Assembly: GCF_007004725.1 (NCBI RefSeq)
Contig: NZ_ML660167.1
Span: forward strand, 372,001-436,000
Origin: Aliikangiella coralliicola
Lineage (GTDB): Bacteria; Pseudomonadota; Gammaproteobacteria; Enterobacterales; Kangiellaceae
Direction: 5' to 3'
DNA: 64,000 nt
Shown piece by piece: positions 17,601-30,900 of this stretch. The notes beneath the pieces are model-generated. The model saw nothing but the letters and a program-made list of their open reading frames with translations. It ran no database searches and was not told the DNA's origin. A program made the translations under genes and the position numbers. Position 1 is the stretch's first letter, and each line of letters opens with the position of its first letter.

Positions 17601-18761
17601 ATCTGGCCAATTGTAGGTTGTTGTACCAGGCAATTTTTGTGTACTGTAAGTGAGCGTCTTTAGTTGGTCGCCGACTTTCATGCGATAACTAATTTTTGGA
17701 TATTCTAGCGAAACCGTTTTTAACTGTGCAATGATCCCTTGCCATTCAGGTTTATCTGCCGGGATATGTACCTCAATTACGTGCCCTTCAGTTTTATCAT
17801 TAATTAGTTTTTGCGACACATCAAAAACCGATTTAACCAGATTGTCATAGTCCGTTGAGTCACTAATGACGGTAACATTCTGACTGTGTTCTTCTGAAGC
17901 AAATTTGTCTTTCTCATCGCTTGATGTGTTCCATTCAGGTTTGTAGAAAACCAGTTGATCTTGTTGAGCATTGAGGTCAATTTCTCGCGTGAGAAAACCA
18001 TTGATAATGACCTTAATTTCACCGGATTCATCACTGACGGTATAGTCCAGCCCCTCCTCCGTCTTAACCACATGCACATACATCTCATCAACAAGCGGCG
18101 CGAAAACCTGCGTTTTCATTACCGCAAACGGAACCACGTTAGCTTCTTCATTACTCGACAAAGCAACGCCACCCTGAATAACACTGTCCAGCATGCCTGG
18201 GTCCATCGCCATGCCTCGGCTACTCGAACCGGGAATCGATAACTTTACTAATGCACAACCGTCGCCGAGTTTGATTAACTCTACACCACGATGACTGGGT
18301 CCCAAATTCACTTCTCTGTTTTTGAACCCGGTATAAAATTGTTGTTTAGTCGGCCCGGACGCGGCACAATCTTGATTAAGCGTATCCAGGTCAAGGTAAG
18401 GTTGCTCTGGTCTCTCTATAATTTGCGCTTTACTTTGAAAGTGGACACCTAATTCCGTACTAACTTCAACCCCAAATTCTCCTGCAGCACCAGGGTAAAC
18501 TTTGACTTCAAGGGAACACTTTTTAGTTACCACCAGAGCGTTAACAAAAATACTGTCACTTAACACAATCATATGCTTGTCACTCAGTGACACAGAAGCG
18601 GCAACCGCAGCTCTGGATATTTCCAGGTACGCCATTCCAGGCAGAATTTTTTTCCCTTGAATAATATGGTCCGCTAAAAAGGCTTCATTGCCTGTAAAGA
18701 CAGAATTAAACACGCCAACAGGATAATCTTTTGCTGTTGATTGTGATGCTGCATTTGTCAT
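14637..18761 (-). CDS. Trans-AT PKS protein, DH-KR-ACP-KS
   Basis: 1374 residues. DH (about 15-270) keeps His in ADHIIQGKKILPG and Asp in MLDSVIQ. KR (about 280-590) has ITGGLGGLG and the Tyr/Asn motif DYAAANGF; an Asp at the third LDD position (RDNF) suggests B-type stereochemistry. ACP has Ser697 (FGFDSILL) with no beta-branching Trp. KS (about 805-1230) has Cys962 (DTACSSA), HGTGTELGDP and SNIGHLE. The protein stops at IDWQSLHG, just before the LPTYPFA linker that follows the other KSs, and has no ACP, TE or docking tail. The N-terminal DH follows a KS-DH end on the previous protein, giving two DHs in series. The terminal KS probably works with the ACP that opens the NRPS at 1-2316. GGGAT lies 8 nt before the ATG. 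Confidence 0.93.
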   Translation of the reverse strand: MTNAASQSTAKDYPVGVFNSVFTGNEAFLADHIIQGKKILPGMAYLEISRAAVAASVSLSDKHMIVLSDSIFVNALVVTKKCSLEVKVYPGAAGEFGVEVSTELGVHFQSKAQIIERPEQPYLDLDTLNQDCAASGPTKQQFYTGFKNREVNLGPSHRGVELIKLGDGCALVKLSIPGSSSRGMAMDPGMLDSVIQGGVALSSNEEANVVPFAVMKTQVFAPLVDEMYVHVVKTEEGLDYTVSDESGEIKVIINGFLTREIDLNAQQDQLVFYKPEWNTSSDEKDKFASEEHSQNVTVISDSTDYDNLVKSVFDVSQKLINDKTEGHVIEVHIPADKPEWQGIIAQLKTVSLEYPKISYRMKVGDQLKTLTYSTQKLPGTTTYNWPDSKTVLITGGLGGLGLIFAQDIAKNSQGNHLILVGRSELDSSSRASIQQLEDLGAKVDYVRCDISKDKDVAAVISKYPDISGVIHGSGIIRDNFIHKKSKDEIAPVLAPKVKGLANLDEATASYKLDFFIALSSIAGTLGNAGQIDYAAANGFMDAYIQERARQVESGQRQGKSISINWPLWESGGMKIDEATTQNLLQVYKIKPLPTEEGVTALKQIIASEHQQLVVVYGQKKSIATLFESKPSESNKNEKTQLQKQQQKNGEEDESGIETSKLSKEILQEVRLQTAEHLKLRPNQLDDTADWAVFGFDSILLSSFVNRFNTHFDLNLMPTVMFEATNMELFSQYLANKHGDEMAKKLALNGNKKPADKRAKSSRKMPDPGKQKESSSQQPDPLKISAFAQGFKKSYKSSIRYSDKDIAIVGMSCRIAGATNPDEFWEMLDQGKDMISEIPSDRWDWRDYPGVSKWGSFIDDVDKFDSLFFGISPAEAMYMNPEQRLMMQYVWECVENAGCGGDDIKGNSTGLFIGCGPSGYSSLLHGLPIEAYSATGTVSSVGPNRISYLMDWHGPSNPIDTACSSALVALHRAVEVIRSGQCEQAIAGGVNLLLAPDGYISFAKSGMLCEDGRCKTFSDKANGYVRGEGIGMLMLKPLKAAIRDNNTIYALVKGSAENHGGRTNSLTAPNPKSQAAVIKQAVKDAGIDFSRVSYIECHGTGTELGDPVEINGLKSVAAELLDGEQNGEQTCKLGSIKSNIGHLEYGAGVVGLIKVILQMRHKKIAKSLHCENLNPYIDLSGTPFEIAQTESDWEVPEGLARTAGVSSFGFGGVNAHVILEEFEQPIVDVDGEESEGENQSQLLVISAKNEDSLIDYVAQFPSYIENLRDEHATLKNVAYTLQTGRAEMQERLVFVADSFDEWTEQLNSFLQEKGKIYNRKIYRGSVKLSAADNLEIGDTQAGKDYIKQLIATNESEKLAELWVKGTQIDWQSLHG

Positions 18762-18840
18762 TTATCGATCCCGTAAAATCTTATATGTTTGTGTTATTGA
18801 TCTCGTGCTGCTTTCAGTCTTAATGACCTAAAATCCCTGG

Positions 18841-18887
18841 GGCTAAAAATTTCAGTGGCTAAAGTTTCAATGGCTAAAATCTTCATG
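18841..18887. repeat. Three imperfect tandem repeats between PKS genes
   Basis: GGCTAAA followed by a T-rich half (ATTTCA, GTTTCA, ATCTTCA) occurs three times in a row at 15-16 bp spacing in the 177-bp gap upstream of the last PKS gene. No function is assigned. It could be a binding-site array or slippage. Confidence 0.4.
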
Positions 18888-18938
18888 ACGGTCTAATCTA
18901 GCCATTGTTTGATCTTGCCATTGGATTATTTTTTCGAT

Positions 18939-21900
18939 TTAGGATTCCACTAACTCAAAATTATCAACGCCACCTGATTGATCCGGTTCTTTGGTTAGCG
19001 CTCTAACGTAAAAATCTTTCATCCGCACCAGCACTTCGCCACGTTCATTCAGCAGTTGGATATTAAACTTTTTAAAGTCGCCTTGTTGATGGCCTTCAGT
19101 ATCGGCCGACTCAACATAGGCATAACAGTTATGAGTTATCGGGCGAATAATTTCAACTTCATCCAGCGCAAATGGCAAATAAGGTGTGCCTGATTCAAGT
19201 CGTCCGATTAAGCCCACAACCGTTTGTAACGCGCTGTCGATAATGCAAGGGTGCAAAATATATTGGTCGAAATCTGCTTTCAAATAATCAGCAATCTTCA
19301 GCTGAGACAAGGCAAAATTATCATTGACATAGAACGCCTCAATTGCCTGAAAAGCGGGACCATAATCGAAACCGAAGGACTTAAAGTTTTCGTAATATAA
19401 ATTTCCATTCTGTGGCGCCGAACACTGAGATTTAAGTTGCTGAATAGAAAAAGTCGTTTCTTTCTGGTTATCAACAATACTATCCGCCTGCAGATCCGCT
19501 TCGAAGAATAACCGACCTTCAGAATGTACAATTCTTTCGTTTTCCTCATCCAGTGAAGTTATTTCATATTCAGTGCTATTCCCTATCGTCTTCATAAACG
19601 TCTGAACCAGTTGTGGTCCATTGCTAAAGCTCAACGGATGGATCCAGACGATATCTTTAATTTTCGCGACTCGTTGCTCTCCGGCAATATTGCCGGCAAT
19701 GCACGCCATCTCCATAAAGCCTGCACCAGGGAATATTTTTTCGCCATTGACTCGATGTTCCAACGCGTAAAACTCGTCATCTGACAAAGCAGAACTGAAG
19801 CTCACCTGTTTTAATGTTGATGAATTGTAGGAGACCAGCGGGTGCAATTGGCTAACTTCTGACTTAACTGTGAGACGTTTTTCCGGAATCAAATCATCAG
19901 ATATCCAGCATCGTTCTTTTGCAAAAGGATAAGTCGGTAATGCAATTCTAATGGGTGTTTTTCCAGAAAGCTCACTGGCGGAAATTTCAGACAGTTCGGC
20001 ATTTGTATAAAGCCTTTCCCAATCAATCACTTCACCTTGCGTCCATTTATCAGCCAGCGCCGTTAAGTTTTGGGATTCGAACATTTCTTGCAATAATGCT
20101 TCCTCTTTACCCTTCGCCAATCGCTTTTTACCCTGGCGAGGATCGAGACTGCCGCGATAAATATTGGCAACCGGCTTTCTTTGTCGCCAACCGCTTAGCT
20201 GGCTAACTAACTCTTTCACTTCAGAGACAACAATAGCCAGCCTTTCGGCCATTGGCTGACGACCGATTTGCAGGGTATAACACAAGTTAGCTAAATCAAC
20301 GCTTTCTGTTTTGTTGATATAATCCAATAGTCGGTCAGCGTACTCGCGCAGCGCGTCGGCATTTTTCGCTGACAGGATAAACAAGTGGGATTGATTATTA
20401 ACAACTTCTGCAACAGCTGAGTTTTCTTTTGCCGCGCTGACTTCGCTCGCGTTGTTGCCTTCGCCAGCTTTGTTTTGAGTTACAGATTCAACGGCGTCAC
20501 AATGCTCTTCCAAAATTACACAGGCATTAACACCACCGGCTCCAAAGGAGTTGATCATTGCTCGTCTCGGGTGATTGGGCGATGCCTCCCAATGAGTTAA
20601 GTCGCGCTGCAAGTGAAATGGCGAATCGTCAAAATCAATATTTGGATTAATTTCCTCACAATGAATACTTGGCACCAATTGTTGATGTTTCATCTGCAGA
20701 AGAATTTTCGCGACGCCGGCTACACCAGCCGCTGATTCTGAGTGTCCGATATTCGCTTTAACCGAGCCAACCGGGCAATAGTTCTTTTTGGTAGTCTGCT
20801 TTTGGAAGGCTTGAGTCAAAGACACAATTTCCAGACTGTCTCCTAGTTGGGTTCCAGTGCCGTGTCCCTCAACATAACTGATAGACTCAGGATGAATTTG
20901 TGCTTTTCGCAGCGTATTTTCAATTAAACTCGCCTGAGAATTAGGGTTAGGTGCTGAGTAACCATTCGAGCGTCCACTATGATCGTAAGCGCTGGCAGCA
21001 ATTACACCATAAATGTGGTCGCCATCTGCTTTTGCTTTACTGAGCGGTTTAAGTAACAAAGTGCCAACACCTTCTCCCGGCACAAAACCGTCATCACCGG
21101 CACCAAAACTACAGTTTTTACCCTGTTGTGAAACCATGCGTCTGGAACAAAATGATTGATACTTTGACGGGTGTAAATACAGATTAACACCACCGGCAAC
21201 AGCAACCTGGCATTCTTGTCGGTTCAGACTTTCACAAGCTAAATGCAGTGCAACCAGCGACGACGAGCAGGCAGTATCAACCGGCATACTTGGCCCCTGG
21301 AAATCAAAGAAATAGGAAACCCGGTTGGCGATCGACCAGGGTAATGCGCTCGGCGAAACCATATTTCCCCGGCTCCACTCCTCAGGCGTGAGTAAATGAT
21401 AAGAATTGGTAGTAACACCGGCAAACACACCAACATCAGCACTTTTTGCCTTCGGGTAGCGCTTTTTCAGACTATCAACGGTGTAACCAGCATCTTCAAT
21501 TGTCGCCCAAACCGATTGCAAAAACAGACGCTCCTGTGGGTCGATAATTTTTGCTTCTTGCGTCGTCAGATTAAAGAACGATGGGTCAAACTTGTCAAAA
21601 TCATTCAGAAAGCTCCCCCATTTACAATATATTTTTCCTTCTGCCGCTTTATCAGGATCTGCGTCAAAAAATTCCTCAAAATCCCATCGATTGGCGGGAA
21701 CTAACTCCACCAGATCTTTGCCTTGTTTTAAGTTCTCCCAATAATCATCCAGGTTTTCAGATTGCGGGTAATATCCGTGTACACCGATAATCGCAATCGA
21801 TTCTGGCTGACTAATGGGTGAAGCCGGCTGAATTGAAGTTTGTAGATTTGCGCTCTGTAATTCATTAGCGGCTTGATTATCCGCGGCCTGGCTGTCAATT

Positions 21901-24900
21901 TGAGATTGAGAGGTTTCTGAAGCGCTTTCTGAAGTGGCTTTATCCGCCGAATCGGACAACGCAAAATGCAGTATTAGCGCTTGTTGTGACTCTTGGGTTA
22001 AATACTGAGTAAACTCTTCAACCGTTTCGTACTGATAAAATAACGTCTTCGGTAATTCACCCAGATGTTGCTCCAACTTCGCGTTCAATCGCCCAATAAT
22101 AATCGAGTCAATGCCATAAACGTCGAAACTCTCTAATGGGTCAATTTGTTCCGGCGACAGCTTAATTTCTTCACCGATTAAACCTTTGAGGTAGGCCTGA
22201 GTTTTCTCTTCCAACATTGCCAGGTCGACAGCTCGGTCCAACCCGGACTCAGCACCGATGGTATCAACAGCAATTCTTTCAGCGCCACCACCTGCGGCTG
22301 ATTGTTGCGCCACATACGCGCTTATTTTGGAGGGCGTTCCATAGAGCGCGAGGCCTTGAGTTAAGTCCAACGAAAGTAATTCTTCCCAATATTGAATTCC
22401 TGCTTCTGTCGGTAACGGACTCATTCCCGCCTGACTTTCGTTTAACGCAATTTCGTTTTGACCAATTGTCATGCCTCCTTCTAACCAGAGCGGCCAATTA
22501 ATTGACAGGGTTTTACCGAAACGCGCATGTGTGCTTCTGAGGCTTTCACGGGTTTGGGCAAAAGCATCCAGGAAATGGTTCGCGTAAGCGTAGTCACATT
22601 GCCCAGCATTACCTAATGCGCCGGCGACTGATGAAAACAGGACAAAGCAATCGAGCGGCTCGTTTTGTGTCGCTCGATCGAGGTTAATAGTGCCATAAAC
22701 TTTCGGTGTGATAACCGCGTCGATTTCCTGGTTGGTTTTCTTAAGAATAAACGAATCACGATTGACGCCGGCACTGTGAATTACGCCGTTAATATTTGAA
22801 AATCTCGCTTTAGCTCGACTAACAACCGAATCCATATCTTCCTGAGAAAACACATCAGCCTGAATATAAAGGATTTCTGCGCCGTGAGATTTCAGTTGAT
22901 TAATCTTTTCCTCTTGAGCATTTTTCAGCGCAGACCGACCGACTAAGACTAATCGAGCCTGGAAGTTTTTCGCTAAATATTTACTGAAGATAAATCCTAG
23001 TCCACCGAGTCCACCAGTAATAATGTAAACGCCGTTTTGCTTCAGCGGTAACGCTGCTATTTTGGTTTCAGCAGAAGCCTCGGTTAATGGATAAGACTCG
23101 AAATTTTTAACATAACGATCATATCGAGATTTTTCCTCAAGCTGTTGATAACGAACCTCAGCCGTTCTCCAATTTTTATCGGTCAGCTCATTGAAAATAA
23201 GGTCGAGTTGCTCGTTATGTATCGCGCCAGCTTTTTCACTCGCCAGGTCCAGCATCATATGTTGGAGCTCTAACACTTTACCCAGATACTTTGGATTTTC
23301 CAGAGTTAAAGTTTTGTAAAAACCACCGAGCGCAGTATTAAGTGGCGCGCCTGTGGAACTGGTTGCAAAAACCGACAAAAATTGAACTGAAGTTTGATGC
23401 TTTTGTTTAATTAAAGACTTAGACAAATTAAACAGGGAATAAATTCCCGCGTTAAGTCCTTTAGCAATATTATCGTTAAGAATATTTTTGCTGACAGTAT
23501 TGTCAGTAAAAATATCATCAGTAAAGCCGTGGTGAATGATATAAGACGGCAACCGACTTGTATTCTGCAGCGTTCCGACCAACTGCTCAAAATCTTTTTC
23601 TTGCAGCGGATTCACCACAAAAGTATTTCGCGAAGTTTTTTGGTATGCCTCTCCAGGTTTCACCCAGACAATCGCGTCTTTTTGTTGAATATCGTCGCTG
23701 AATTTAAAGCGATTTTCGGCCTTTAACTGCTTTTTCATCTTTGAAAAAAGCTCATCAGTTTCAGCCAAAATCAGTATGGAACCCGTTAATGTCTGTTGCT
23801 CTTCCGCCACATTAAGCGGTTGTTTGTTCCAACTTGGCGAAAACAGCACTTTTTGCTTTTTCTCTACCAGTTGCAGCACATTGTCAGCTTGCTCTCGGCT
23901 CGCATTTTTGTTTGCTGAAACAGTTTCTCCTTGTTGACTCAACGACCTCGGTGTAGAAGGTGATGGTGCATCGACAGCGGAAGATTCAACCCAATAACGC
24001 TCTTTTGCAAAAGGGTAAGTCGGAAGACTAACGCGTTTTGGTTTGCTTGGTTGTTCGCGGTTTTCGGAATACAACTTGTTCCAATCCAGCTCCAACCCTT
24101 TTACCCATAGGTCAGCTAGTTTCGACAGTTTTTTCTGACTAATCCATTTATCAATCGTTTCACGCAAATCAGCATCTGCGGTAAACAGTGATAAGGTTTC
24201 TTTGTCGCGCGTTACCTGCCCTTGAAAAACACCGTTGACCGAGCGCTCAGTATGGGATCCACTAACAACCTGCTGGAGTTTTTCGGTTAATTGTTCAATC
24301 GAGTTAACCACAAATCCCAGGCGCTCTTTCATGGCGCTTCTGCCCACCTGCAAAGTGTAGGCCATAGAACGCAAACTCAGTGGTTGCTCTGACTCATTTG
24401 ACGATGTGATGAACGCCAATAAATCGCGTGCTTTTTGCTGCAACTGTTTTTCAGTTCTGGCCGACAAAGGAATAATGACTTCGCTAGCATCAAGCGCTTC
24501 GATATTCGCTTGATTGGTCGAAATTGGCGGCGCATATTCTTCAATGACCAAATGAGCATTAGTTCCGCTAAAGCCGAAAGAACTGACGCCTGCGCGACGC
24601 AATGTGCCAGGTTTCACTTCCCAGTCCTGCTTTTCTCTGGAGATGTAAAATGGCGAGCTGTCGAAGTCAAACAAACTATTTTCTTTGTTGACATTCAGGC
24701 TTGGCACCAGCGTTTTGTGTTTCATGGATAACAACACTTTTTGCACACTCGCCACACCCGCGGCACCAGAAGTATGGCCGATGTTGCTTTTTACTGCGCC
24801 CAAAGCACAGTAGTTTTTGTTGGTTGTCTTTTCTTTGAATACAGTCGCTAGTGCCTCCAGCTCAATTGGATCGCCGAGCTTGGTCCCTGTACCATGGGTT

Positions 24901-27900
24901 TCAATGTAACTGATAGTCTCAGGATTAATATCGTGTCTATCATATAAATCGCGCTCCAGTTCAATCTGACTATTAACACTTGGCGCAGTGATGCCATTGG
25001 TTTTACCGTCCTGGTTAATGCCTGAACCTAAAATAACACCGTAAATGAAATCGTTATCTGCTTGTGCATCTTCTAAACGCTTTAAGACAACTGCACCGGC
25101 CCCTTCACCAGGCACAAAGCCGTTGGCAGAATTATCGAAAGTTTTACATTGCCCTTCCGGTGATAACATGCCGGCACGACACATACCAAGATAAGATTCA
25201 GGCAACAGGTATAGACTCACGCCACCGGCTAATGCCATATCGATTTCATGGTTTAGCAGCGCCTGACTACCGAGATGGATCGCCACTAATGATGACGAAC
25301 ATGCAGTATCAATTGGAATGGCTGGTCCTTTTAAATTCAGATAATAAGCGATTCTGGCCGCGCCGATGGCGAAACTGTTGCCAGTAGTCTCTACATTAGT
25401 ATTTGATAGCAAAAACGAATATTCACTACTCATGATCCCGAGGTACACACCGCACTTTTGATTGCTTAAACTATTGTTAGCGTATCCTGCATCTTCAAAC
25501 GCTCGATAACCTTCCTGCATAAATAAGCGATGCTGGGGGTCCATGCTTTCTGCTTCTGAGGGTGAAATTTGGAAAAATAGTGGGTCAAAACAATCTACAT
25601 CGTCCAGAGCACCTAACCATTTACAGTAGACTTTACCCTGCTTGGTTGGATCTGGGTCGTAATATTGATCCACATCCCATCGAGACGACGGGATTTCAGT
25701 AATAGCGTTTTTACCCTGGAGCAAATTGTCCCAATATTCTTGTAAGTTTTGAGCTTGTGGGTATCGGCCGGACATACCAATGATAGCGACTTTTTCGTTA
25801 TTGATTTGTTCATTTTGTACTTTACCCTGTTTGCCTGACGACAAGGTAGATACCGCAGAATGGGCGGATACTGAGCGACTCCCCCTGCTTCGTCTGGTTA
25901 ATACCGGGTAAGCATCAATTAATGGAACCTGACCTGGCGATACTACTGGCGTAGTGGTTTCAGCTTTTTCCGCGATGGCTGCAGCGGCCTCAGAATTAGT
26001 CGAGACAGCAGAATTAGTCGAAACAGATTGCGTAGCAGCAGACGCAACAATTGACTTGATGGCAGAAGCCGGTTTCTTTTCAAGCTCTTTCGCTAAAAAG
26101 CTAGCGAGTTCCTGAATATTCGAATAGTCATAAACGCGAGTCGCTGAAATTTCTAATCCATATTGTTTGTTGATCGCTTTAACCCATTCCACGCCCACAA
26201 TCGAGTCTAGCCCCAAATCAACAAAGGACTTATCGGTGTCGATTTCACTAATATTCATATAAAGAGCGTCAGCCAGACTGTCTTTCAGCTCGAGCTGTAA
26301 TTGCTCAGTTGAAATTGTAGGGACAGAGTCCTCGGTTTGACTTTGGGTTTCGCTTTGCTCTGATATTGCAGTGACCGATGCGATAGGCGAAGTTTGTTTC
26401 AGGCTTTTTGCCGGTGCACTTGACGCATCTTCCACAGTTAAGTTTTGTGTTGACGAATCATCTGGTAAAGGAGCAGCTGATTTCTCCAGTTCGTTTTCCA
26501 GAAACGAAGCCAATTCTTTCACATTAGAATAGTCGTAAACTCGAGTTGCGGAGATAGTCAGACCATATTGTTTATTAATCGCATTGACCCATTCCACCCC
26601 GACGATGGAATCTAACCCTAAATCAACAAAGGACTTTTCAACATCAATTTCGTTGATGTCCATGTAAAGCGCTTCGGCCAGGCTCACTTGAAGTTGTTGT
26701 TGCAATGTCTCTTTAGACAGTCTTTCGTTAGACAGTCCTTCTTTAGACCGACTCTCCTTAGACAGACCTTCTATAGACGACGTTTGTTGAGACACAAGCC
26801 TGTTAGCTGCAGGCGGGTTAACCGCAACGTCAGCTGGTGGTTGTGTTATTATACTTTCTGCCGTTTGCTGTCGAGACTTCGCCTGTCCAGCTTCTACTAG
26901 CCCCACTTCTTTCAATGACACTAGCGGTTGTGGCGATAAACTTTTCGAAACTGAATGATCGCCAGTGATGGCTTCCGTTACCGCGAGAGAACTCGCCAGC
27001 TGCACAGAATTGGGTTTAGCCATTGTTTCTGACACAGCAGTAAAGCTACTACTTGGCGTAGCCAGATTAATGGTTGAAGGTGCCGAGTCTATTTTCGGCT
27101 GTTGCAATGGTACTGATTGTAGAGGGGCCGATTGTAGAGAAACCGAGCGTAGAGATAGCCCTTTCATCTGCACACAAACATTTCCCTGTAAGTCGCACAA
27201 ATCAACGTCTAGTGCTATTTTTTCCGACGAGTCACTAGTTTTAGAATGACGGACCCAAATGTGCATTTCATCAGTGCAGCCAAAGACAATTTGCATTGAA
27301 TCTAATTCAAATAAAAGTGATGACGAATGTCTAAATCCAACCAGGTCCATCGCAGTCTGAACAACTGCGTCCATTAACTCGGGATTAACGATAAAATCGC
27401 TCAATGGTTTCGAAGAAGGTTGCTTATCTATCCCTGGCATTCTGACTTCTGCCAGACGATGGTTTTGTCCGCGGTAAAAGCCCGTGATTGCCTGACTAAC
27501 AACACCTTTTTCCGCAAGCATACCTTCTGCGAAAATACCTTCGGCTAACAAACTTTCTAATTGAATTGACGCCATCTGTGATTTTAGTTCGCTAACATCC
27601 AGTCTGGCGGGTGCAGGTTGTTGCACAAAAATCGCCCGCCCCTGACAGTGCACGACCTCAGGTTGAGAAGCGTGGCCTGGTAAGTCAACTTGCTCAGGTG
27701 TGTAAATGTCAAATTCTGTATCGCCATTGTCATTAGTTGTTAAGCTAATTGAAGTCGCTGTACCACGCGCGAATAATGGCTGCCCCCAGACAACATCATG
27801 TAATTCAAGGATGCTCGATTCTGGCCGCGAAGGTGTTGCGTACTCAATCGCCGCTCTGGCCATTTCCAGGCTAACCAAAGACGGCAAAAATTTAAGCTCG

Positions 27901-30900
27901 GATTGAAATGCTTGCAAGTAGTTTTCGTCGCCTCTGAAAACTGTATCGTAGCGCTGTTGATCGAGATCGGAGGTATTAGTGTGCAACAACGGATGTAGTG
28001 CCGTGCTAACCATTTTTCGCGAGCCAGACTCAGGCAAATCGCTAGGTAACGCTAAACCTGTTTTAGGCGCGTATTGTCCGACAATCGGATCGATCCAGTA
28101 CTTATCCTTTGCAAACGGATAAGTAGGTAAACTAATCCGTGAAGGTTTATTTTCTCCATAAAGTTTATGCCAATCTAATTCGAAACCTTTGCTCCATAAA
28201 TCCAGTAGTTTTGGGAGCTTTTTACGTGCAATCCACTTGCCGATGGTTTCCTCAAAGTCAGCGTCGGCAGTGAACAGAGAAAGCGTTTCTTTGTTGCTTT
28301 TAACCTGGCCCTGATAAACGTCTTCGATTTCTTGATCGCCACCAACATAAGCTGATAGCTTTTCAGCTAGCTGGTCAATGGAATTAGCCATAAAACCAAG
28401 TCTTTCTTCCATCGACTCTCTACCTACCTGCAGGGTGTACGCCATGGCCGACAGGTTAAGGCTTTGGGTGGAACGCTCCGCTTGTTGCTCGATAAAATCG
28501 AGCAAATCACACGCTTTTTGTTTAAGTTGGTCGACCGTTCTAGCTGATAAAGGCACAATCACCTGAAGGTTCGACGTTGACTCGGCATCGATTTTGTCGG
28601 CCGCATCATACTCCTCGACAATGATATGCGCGTTAGAACCACCGGCGCCGAATGACGATATTCCAGCAATTCTCGGCAACTTGCGCCCATCAATAACCGG
28701 TTGCTCCCAATCTTTTAAGGTCTGATTAACGATAAAGGGGGTATTTTCAAAGTGAATATTCGGGTTTAGCCGGGTTGAATGTAGCGAAGGCACAATCTTG
28801 CGGTGCTTCATTTGCAGAAGAATCTTGGTAATACCAGCGATTCCCGCCGCAGATTCACAATGTCCAACGTTCGACTTGGCAGAGCCAAGTAAACAAAACT
28901 GCTTGGTTTGCGACGAGTTTTGAGCCGAAGATTGTTTCGAATCGATTCCTCGTATATTTTCGTTAAACGCTTTACTCAAAGCAGCGATTTCAATTGGGTC
29001 GCCCAGCTTTGTCCCTGTGCCGTGGGCTTCAATGTAACTGATATGGCGCGGGTCAGTTTTTGATTCTATCAATGCCCGGCTAATCGCATTCGCTTGCGCC
29101 TGTGGGTTCGGAACGGTGTAACCGTTAGTTTTACCGCCGTGGTTAAGCGCGCTTCCTTTAATTACGCCATAAATATTGTGGCGGTCTCGTTTAGCTTCCG
29201 ATAACCGTTTTAGAATAACGCTTCCCACGCCCTCACCAGGAATATAACCATCGCCACCCTCACCAAAACTTTGGCAATGACCATCACTGGAAATAAATTG
29301 CCCTGCACTCAACATTTCGTATTTATTCGGGTGAATACAGACATTGACTCCCCCGGCGATGGCGAGATCGGTGCGCCCCTGTTTTAAATCCTGACAGGCA
29401 AGATGAATGGCAGTTAGCGATGAAGAACACATGGTATCCAGGGTAATACTCGGACCATGCAGATTGAGCACATACGAAACCCGGTTAGCAATGCTCGCTA
29501 AACTGCCCGATAAATTATATTCCCCATACATCACCCCGACATAAACACCTACCTGCCCGGTCGTATCTGTGCTGGCGGCATTGCCATGGGGCATTTGCAA
29601 ACTGGCGCGAGTATAACCTGCATCTTCAACCGCGATCCAGGCGTGCTGTAAAAACAGCCGCTCCTGCGGGTCGATATACTCTGCTTCACGGGGCGAAATA
29701 TTAAAGAAGATAGGGTCAAACTCTTCCACACCTTCGATGAAGCCTCCCCATTTACTGGAATGTAGGCCTTTGGTTTTCGGATCTTCGCTATAGTATTCTC
29801 GCCAGTCCCAGCGCTGTTTTGGTATTTCAACGATACAGTCTTTACCATCGCGCAGATTTTGCCAGTAGGTGTCAACATCAGGAGATTCAGGATAACGACC
29901 GCTTAGCCCAATAATTGCGATTGGTTCGTCATTAACTGTTTGCAACTCACCGCTGAAACCGGCCGTGGAATTATCGGAATGGCTTGAACGACGGAAACGG
30001 CGACTTACCCTGGATTTACCAGCGAGCCGTTTTTGATTGGAAACTGTTTTTGTTTCAGAAGAAGAAGCCGAAGCGTCAACCATCGGCTGTTGCGAATCTA
30101 ACTCATTGTTCTCATTTTCGGCGACATCAAAAAGCGTTGCTAGCTGCTCTGTATGCGACTCAACAAAATAGGTCGTTAGTTCGCTGATAGTTTGATATTC
30201 GAAAAATAGCGTTTTTGATAAAGACCCAAAAGTTTTTTCCAGTTGACTGGTTAAGTTCATCGCTAAAATTGAATCGATGCCATAATTTTCTAACGGCGCT
30301 TTAGGATCAATCTTGTGTGAGGGTAATTTTAATAGCGTCGATAATTCTTTGCGTAAATAACTCTGTGTTTGCTCTGACAAATCTACGGTCTGTTGACCGC
30401 TAGCTGAAGTTTGGCTTTGTTGTGAAGCAATTGTAACGGCGTTCGGTGTTTTCACCGCTGATTCGTCCTTAGTTGACGATTGCACCTTCTCCGTTAATGA
30501 CACTTTTGATGCGGCATTTTGACTGGCTTCTGCGGAAAAGATCTGACGTATTCTCGCCAGATCACCTTCCATTACTAAAGTTTGTGAATATCGTAAATTT
30601 AAACTACGATAAAATGCCTTTATACCAGAGTCGGTTCGCATGGGTACGACGCCGCTGGATTGTAGCAACATTGCTCTGGTTGTCTCATCGAGCTGCATGC
30701 CCCCTTCTTCCCAGAATGGCCAATTGATCGATAAAGTTTGTCCCCGTCGCTGATTATTTTTGACCTGCTGATTGCGATAGGCCGCAAATTGATCCATAAA
30801 TCCATTCGCTGTTGCGTAATCAGCCTGACCCACGTTGCCTAAAGCCGCTACCCCGGACGAAAACAACACCATAAAGTCTAAATCAATGTCTTTACACGCC

